31,154 bases of DNA from a virus: the IMG/VR virus record IMGVR_UViG_3300036772_000236, positions 1 to 31,154 of that record; one strand, 5' to 3'. Position 1 is the stretch's first letter. Each line of letters begins with the position of its first letter. The notes below the pieces were generated by a model. It saw only the letters and a list, made by a program, of their open reading frames with translations, had not been told where the DNA came from and ran no database searches. This document shows, one piece after another, positions 27,983-31,154 of the stretch. A program made the translations under genes and the position numbers.

Positions 27983-29457
27983 CACCACGCCCCGAACGTG
28001 ACTTCGACATTGGCGTCGACCACGACCCAGTTATTCGGATCCGTCGTCGAGAGTTCCGGAACCCAGGCGCGCCCCGAGCCGAGCTGATCGAAGATGACGC
28101 GCGCGCCCGTGTCGCCGATTCTGCCGCCCTGCGCCCATATTTCGTTCGACCACGTTTTACCCGAATCGCCCGAATAGCGCAGCATCATCTGCGGATTCGC
28201 GCCCTCGGCCGCCGGGTCGCCGTCGAGGCCGATGCCGGGCTCAATGACGATTTCAAGGCGCGTAACGAAGGCCTGTTTATTTTCCTTCGCGATAACGGGG
28301 CCCTGGCGCAGACGTTTGATCGGCCGCCCGTCTTCGGTGTAGACGGTCGGATCTTCGCGGTAGATTTTGCCGTCCGTCCCGCACACATAATGCACGCCAT
28401 TCGCATAACAGTGAAACCGCTGCGTCTGCGCGTGCAGCGTGCCCGTCGCCGCGTCGAATGAGGCGCGCTGGTGCCAGAGATCCGTCACGAGGTCATAAAC
28501 CCAGGTCGCGTCGCCTGCGGGAAACGTGATGCGATAAAAGGTGTGCCCGTCCCGCTGGTCGATGCTCGCGATCGCGTCCGCGGCCGTCGGATATTTCCGC
28601 CACGCCTGCTCGACGGCGTGTGTGGAAACCCGTTTCGGGATAAAGCCGTCCGCGCGATAAACGGTACCGCCGCCGTACTCGTTCGCGCCGAGCCACATCA
28701 GCGTGTTGTCGATGCGTTTGAGCGAAGCAGCCGCGGAGACGCCCTGCTCGATGAACGCGCCGGGCACGGGCGCCAGAGGAAACGTCGCCGCGCCCGAGTT
28801 GTAGTAAACCGCGGTGCGCTTCGAACCCATCAGGTAGACATATTCGTGATCGGAAATAATCGCCCGAACGAGATCGGCCGAGCCGAGGTTCGAGGAAAAA
28901 TCGATCGCGGACCAGTCCGCGCCATCGTTCGGCTGCGAAATCTGGAAGTTTCGCGAGTCGGGCGTGAGCGCGATGAAATAGCCGTCAAGAAACGCAGGCA
29001 TCACGCAGCCCGAAAACAGGCCCGGCGTCACGCCGTCGGGTTCAACGCCGCCGGTGATTTCGGCGAGCGTATTCACGGCCGTGTCGAAGATATAGCCATG
29101 CCCTGCCGAGGCAATCATCAACTGCGACGGCGTCTTCGAATTCGCGACGATATACGCGGGGTTGCCGTCGTCTTCTACGGGCGCGTAGGACGTAAATGTC
29201 CCGTCAGCCATGAATTCGACCAGGCTCACGCCAATAACGGCCCACATGCGGCCGTCGAGCGCGAAGATTTCGCGGCCCGCGCCGAGAGCCGAGGTATCGG
29301 CGTGCAGGATGAGTCCAGGCGTCGGGTAGTAGTTCACGGCGGATTTGCCGAGCTTCGATTCGACGATTTCGGGATACCAGTTAATCAGGCGATCGCCTGA
29401 AACCGCGTACGATCGCGCCTCATACGCTCCTGCCACGAAACCGCTGTAGGGCGCCAT
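27982..29457 (-). CDS. P22 gp10-like packaged-DNA stabilisation protein
   Basis: The true start is ATG 29457, sharing bases with the upstream TAA; the frame open to 29652 crosses the neighbour. The 491-residue protein begins MAPYSGFVAGAYEARSYAVS, then RLINWYPEIVESKLGKSA and YYPTPGL, the signature of the Phage_stabilise family (P22 gp10 is of similar size). Beta-propeller-like repeats follow. These proteins plug the portal after packaging and help build the tail hub. This is the strongest evidence for a P22-like tail assembly pathway here. Confidence 0.85.
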   Translation of the reverse strand: MAPYSGFVAGAYEARSYAVSGDRLINWYPEIVESKLGKSAVNYYPTPGLILHADTSALGAGREIFALDGRMWAVIGVSLVEFMADGTFTSYAPVEDDGNPAYIVANSKTPSQLMIASAGHGYIFDTAVNTLAEITGGVEPDGVTPGLFSGCVMPAFLDGYFIALTPDSRNFQISQPNDGADWSAIDFSSNLGSADLVRAIISDHEYVYLMGSKRTAVYYNSGAATFPLAPVPGAFIEQGVSAAASLKRIDNTLMWLGANEYGGGTVYRADGFIPKRVSTHAVEQAWRKYPTAADAIASIDQRDGHTFYRITFPAGDATWVYDLVTDLWHQRASFDAATGTLHAQTQRFHCYANGVHYVCGTDGKIYREDPTVYTEDGRPIKRLRQGPVIAKENKQAFVTRLEIVIEPGIGLDGDPAAEGANPQMMLRYSGDSGKTWSNEIWAQGGRIGDTGARVIFDQLGSGRAWVPELSTTDPNNWVVVDANVEVTFGAW

Positions 29458-30239
29458 TAGCGAGTTCTCCCGATAAACGTATTCGAGCGGCCATCCCAGT
29501 AACCGGGCTGCGCGCCGGGAAGGCCGTCGTCCATCCGCATGATGGGCGCGGGCGTCACGTTCGCGCTTTCGATCGCGAGCCGCGCGGCCTGGTAAAGCGC
29601 CGTCACAGTCGCATCCGGCTGGCGGCCATAGCGCGGGTAGAGACGCAGACACGTCCCGTAGAGCAGGTATTCGTAATAACCGGGTGGAAACGCCAGATCG
29701 TCGAAGTAACTCGATGCCTGCGTGAGCGGCGCGGCGGCCCAGTACTCGATATAATTCGGCACCGTGGGCGTCTCGGGCAGCCAGATATTGCCGTAGATGG
29801 GCACGGGCGCGAGCGCATTCTCGATGGGATCCGCGGGGCTCGGGATCTCCTGCGCCGTCCGGTCGTACCAGAGCGCGCGCGGAATCGGAGTCTGCGTCGC
29901 GCGCAGCCGCCAGTTCTGGTAGCCGTCCCAGTCGAGGACGGCCATAGGGTTGTGCGGCGGATTGAGAGGGGTACCCGATACGTCAATCAGATTTGCGCGC
30001 AGAATGCGCGTCGGCCGCGGTGCCTCGATGTCAAGCGACGAGTCCGGGCCGACGGCATATTCCTGCCGCGGCGGGTCCAATATGAACGTGGTTTGAACCG
30101 TGGTCAGTTGTTTGAGCGGGTCGGCGTTCGAGGTATCGATCTGCCCGATAAGCGCGCGAAATGCATTCGTGGTCTGCGCATCGGTGGGCGGATCCGCCTG
30201 GCCCAAAACATTCGTTACTTGAAGCGCCTCTGTCAACAA
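29457..30239 (-). CDS. Head-tail adaptor-like protein (gp4-type position)
   Basis: The 260-residue protein has a middle domain with DPPRQEYAVGPDSSLDIEAP and NPMAVLDWDGYQNWR, and a C-terminal helical part FPPGYYEYLLYGTCLRLYPR, YGRQPDATVTALYQAARLAI. That arrangement, upstream of the gp10-like gene, fits the adaptor/gp4-type protein of short-tailed phages, but it is longer than P22 gp4. TTG 30239 is the only canonical start. In-frame upstream codons spell TTILDLL (from 30251) and a GAGG lies before ACG 30254, so the real start may be non-canonical. Confidence 0.7.
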   Translation of the reverse strand: MLTEALQVTNVLGQADPPTDAQTTNAFRALIGQIDTSNADPLKQLTTVQTTFILDPPRQEYAVGPDSSLDIEAPRPTRILRANLIDVSGTPLNPPHNPMAVLDWDGYQNWRLRATQTPIPRALWYDRTAQEIPSPADPIENALAPVPIYGNIWLPETPTVPNYIEYWAAAPLTQASSYFDDLAFPPGYYEYLLYGTCLRLYPRYGRQPDATVTALYQAARLAIESANVTPAPIMRMDDGLPGAQPGYWDGRSNTFIGRTR

Positions 30240-30288
30240 GTCAAGGATGGTCGTACTGGTACCTCACTAGACCTGAAACCCTATTAAA

Positions 30289-30311
30289 CATTGGTGTTTT
30301 CGCACACAATG
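30289..30311. promoter_or_regulatory. Dyad between adaptor gene and GIY-YIG frame
   Basis: CATTG and GTGT (30289-30297) face ACAC and AATG (30304-30311) in an inverted repeat with one unpaired base, around TTTTCGC. It lies 8 bases before the plus-strand ATG 30319 and about 35 bases upstream of the adaptor frame. Operator or hairpin; no promoter boxes are certain. Confidence 0.4.
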
Positions 30312-30318
30312 GTAATGG

Positions 30319-30546
30319 ATGGAATGGCTTATATATGCGCTCCGGTGCCCGCGCACGCGCGAGGTGCGCTACGTCGGGAAGACGAGGCCGAAAAGAATAG
30401 ATGCAAGGCTGAATCAGCACGTCGCTGATGCCGTGAAAAGCGGCGGGAAGACCCGCAGCCAACGGTGGATTCTTTCGCTCAGCGAAGCGATTAGGAAGGG
30501 CTGGAGGACGCGGCGACGGAATGCCGCCGCGTCTCCCTCGGAATGA
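30319..30546 (+). CDS. Short GIY-YIG domain protein, possibly truncated
   Basis: The 75-residue frame begins MEWLIYALRCPRTREVRYVG, giving LIY and YVGKT as the GIY-YIG pair, followed by RIDARLNQHV (the catalytic-Arg helix) and SQRWILSL. A complete GIY-YIG nuclease usually continues for at least 20-30 more residues including a conserved Glu; here the frame ends with a basic, unlikely sequence (KGWRTRRRNAAASPSE) over an inverted repeat. It lies on the plus strand in an otherwise minus-strand virion operon, as an insertion would. No ribosome site is clear. Likely a remnant or minimal domain. Confidence 0.6.
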   Translation: MEWLIYALRCPRTREVRYVGKTRPKRIDARLNQHVADAVKSGGKTRSQRWILSLSEAIRKGWRTRRRNAAASPSE

Positions 30547-30577
30547 CCTTGTAATCGTCATTTCGCGCGCTTTCCGG

Positions 30578-31154
30578 TTAGTGCTTGCCGCCGTTTTTCT
30601 TCAATAACGGCGGTTCGTCGTTTTTCGCGTCTTTCGCATCTTTCGCGTCTTTCGCGGAATCGGCATGCGGCTGCGGCACGCTCGGGCCGCCCTTGCCTTC
30701 CGGCATGGCCGGTCCTGGTTGCGATTCGAGCGACGTCTGCGTCGGACGCTGTCCCTGCGCGGCCTTCTCCCGTGCGGGCGGGTGCGCGATTGCATCGGCC
30801 GGCGTATCGTACCAGGTACCCGAACCCGAGCCCTCAAGCGCCAAATCGTCATTCGAGTTCGTCATCTTCACGTACTTGAAGCCCGGCGGTTCGTCGATCG
30901 CCTGATATTTGAGCTTCGGATAGGGAGGCCCCGGCGGTTCTTCGCTGCGGCCGCCCGGAGGCGCGAACGCCGCCGCCGCGGCGCCCTTCATGGCTTCGGT
31001 TGTGCCTGGCGGCCAGGTTACAGGGCCCCCAATATCGCGCCCGAATTCGACGTACGGCAAGTGCGCACGTGCGCGGGCATAGCGCGCCTCGTCGGGCGAG
31101 TCGTACCAGCCCTTGTCATCAACAGGCGGCTTCGAGGCTTCATCGCCCGGCGCG
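30578..31154 (-). CDS. C-terminal part of a Pro-rich hypothetical protein, cut by right edge
   Basis: The minus frame is open from the right edge to the stop at 30578 (at least 191 residues). It has two related motifs, GWYDSPDEARYARARAH (encoded near 31110-31061) and TWYDTPADAIAHPPAREKA, separated by a Pro/Gly-rich linker, and it ends in a low-complexity KDAKDAKDAK stretch. WYD-[ST]-P-x-[ED/A]A repeats suggest a small repeated domain. It is upstream of the adaptor gene, where coat- or scaffold-linked genes usually lie in P22-like phages. Not recognised. Confidence 0.65.
   Translation of the reverse strand, partial: APGDEASKPPVDDKGWYDSPDEARYARARAHLPYVEFGRDIGGPVTWPPGTTEAMKGAAAAAFAPPGGRSEEPPGPPYPKLKYQAIDEPPGFKYVKMTNSNDDLALEGSGSGTWYDTPADAIAHPPAREKAAQGQRPTQTSLESQPGPAMPEGKGGPSVPQPHADSAKDAKDAKDAKNDEPPLLKKNGGKH
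30624..30656. repeat. 9-bp tandem repeat coding Lys-Asp-Ala
   Basis: TTCGCGTCT at 30624-30632 is followed by TTCGCATCT, TTCGCGTCT and a partial unit, all in 9-base steps. In the minus-strand gene they encode the repeated Lys-Asp-Ala near the C-terminus. Slippage at such repeats can vary the length of the tail. Confidence 0.8.

Noticed and set aside
28471-29400. Plus-strand 309-aa frame
   Set aside because: Antisense to the gp10-like gene.
30460-30540. Inverted repeat GACGCGGCG / CGCCGCGTC as a terminator
   Set aside because: The stem is good, but no T run follows on either strand, so it was not listed as a terminator.
1-31154. tRNA genes
   Set aside because: No sequence was seen with a T-loop, acceptor stem and anticodon arm in the right spacing; a GGTTCGAAAC near 26271 is inside the GNAT gene and has no matching stems. 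A covariance search would be decisive.

Overview
The window looks like most of the genome of a temperate, short-tailed (P22-like, podovirus-type) bacteriophage, or a prophage of that type. It is GC-rich, tightly packed, and has long runs of genes whose stop and start codons overlap. The large and small terminase subunits lie at the left (1.9-4.1 kb). A P22 gp10-like DNA-stabilisation protein, an adaptor-like protein and three ejection-type proteins lie at the right (21-30 kb). An integrase sits at 14.2 kb. Portal, scaffold, coat and lysis genes are not visible. Both edges cut minus-strand genes, so the missing genes probably lie between the right and left edges of a circular or permuted genome. 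The host cannot be fixed from the sequence. No tRNA, rRNA, CRISPR array or insertion sequence was found.

Layout, reading the main (minus) strand from right to left: a cut virion-associated gene (30578 to edge); adaptor-like and gp10-like head-completion proteins (27982-30239); a C1q-like virion protein and a small structural protein; a GNAT acetyltransferase and a 2-oxoglutarate oxygenase-like protein; three ejection or internal virion proteins (21008-25684); and a beta-helix spike with an N-terminal signal peptide (18810-20972). A plus-strand block (17201-18804) carries a GIY-YIG/T5orf172 protein and small membrane or coiled-coil proteins. It is divergent from a minus-strand block of small Cys-rich and hypothetical genes (15486-17066). 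The intergenic region between them has a strong sigma70 promoter and at least four operator-like sites. The integrase and a second T5orf172 gene are on the plus strand (14253-15412). A run of eleven tiny, translationally coupled minus-strand genes, many with zinc-binding cysteines, fills 10864-13950.

Replication and control occupy 5-10 kb: an IS630-like paired-HTH protein, a winged-helix initiator and a conserved partner (7330-9523), flanked by iteron-like repeats; then a FliA-type sigma factor, a two-HTH regulator on the plus strand and a coiled-coil protein. Downstream, a NusG/RfaH-like factor leads the packaging operon: small membrane protein, TerS, TerL, beta-class DNA methyltransferase, small virion protein, and a second beta-helix tailspike cut by the left edge.

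The most interesting points are: a ~55-bp inverted duplication flanking the sigma/regulator segment; helically phased 10-bp repeats; an operator array between divergent promoters; an overlapping-frame or frameshift arrangement joining a repeated basic motif to a GIY-YIG protein; a Cys-rich phage spike with a signal peptide; and three genes (NusG-like, sigma, adaptor-like) whose conserved N-termini lack an obvious canonical start codon. All function calls come from reading motifs in the sequence; no database search was run.
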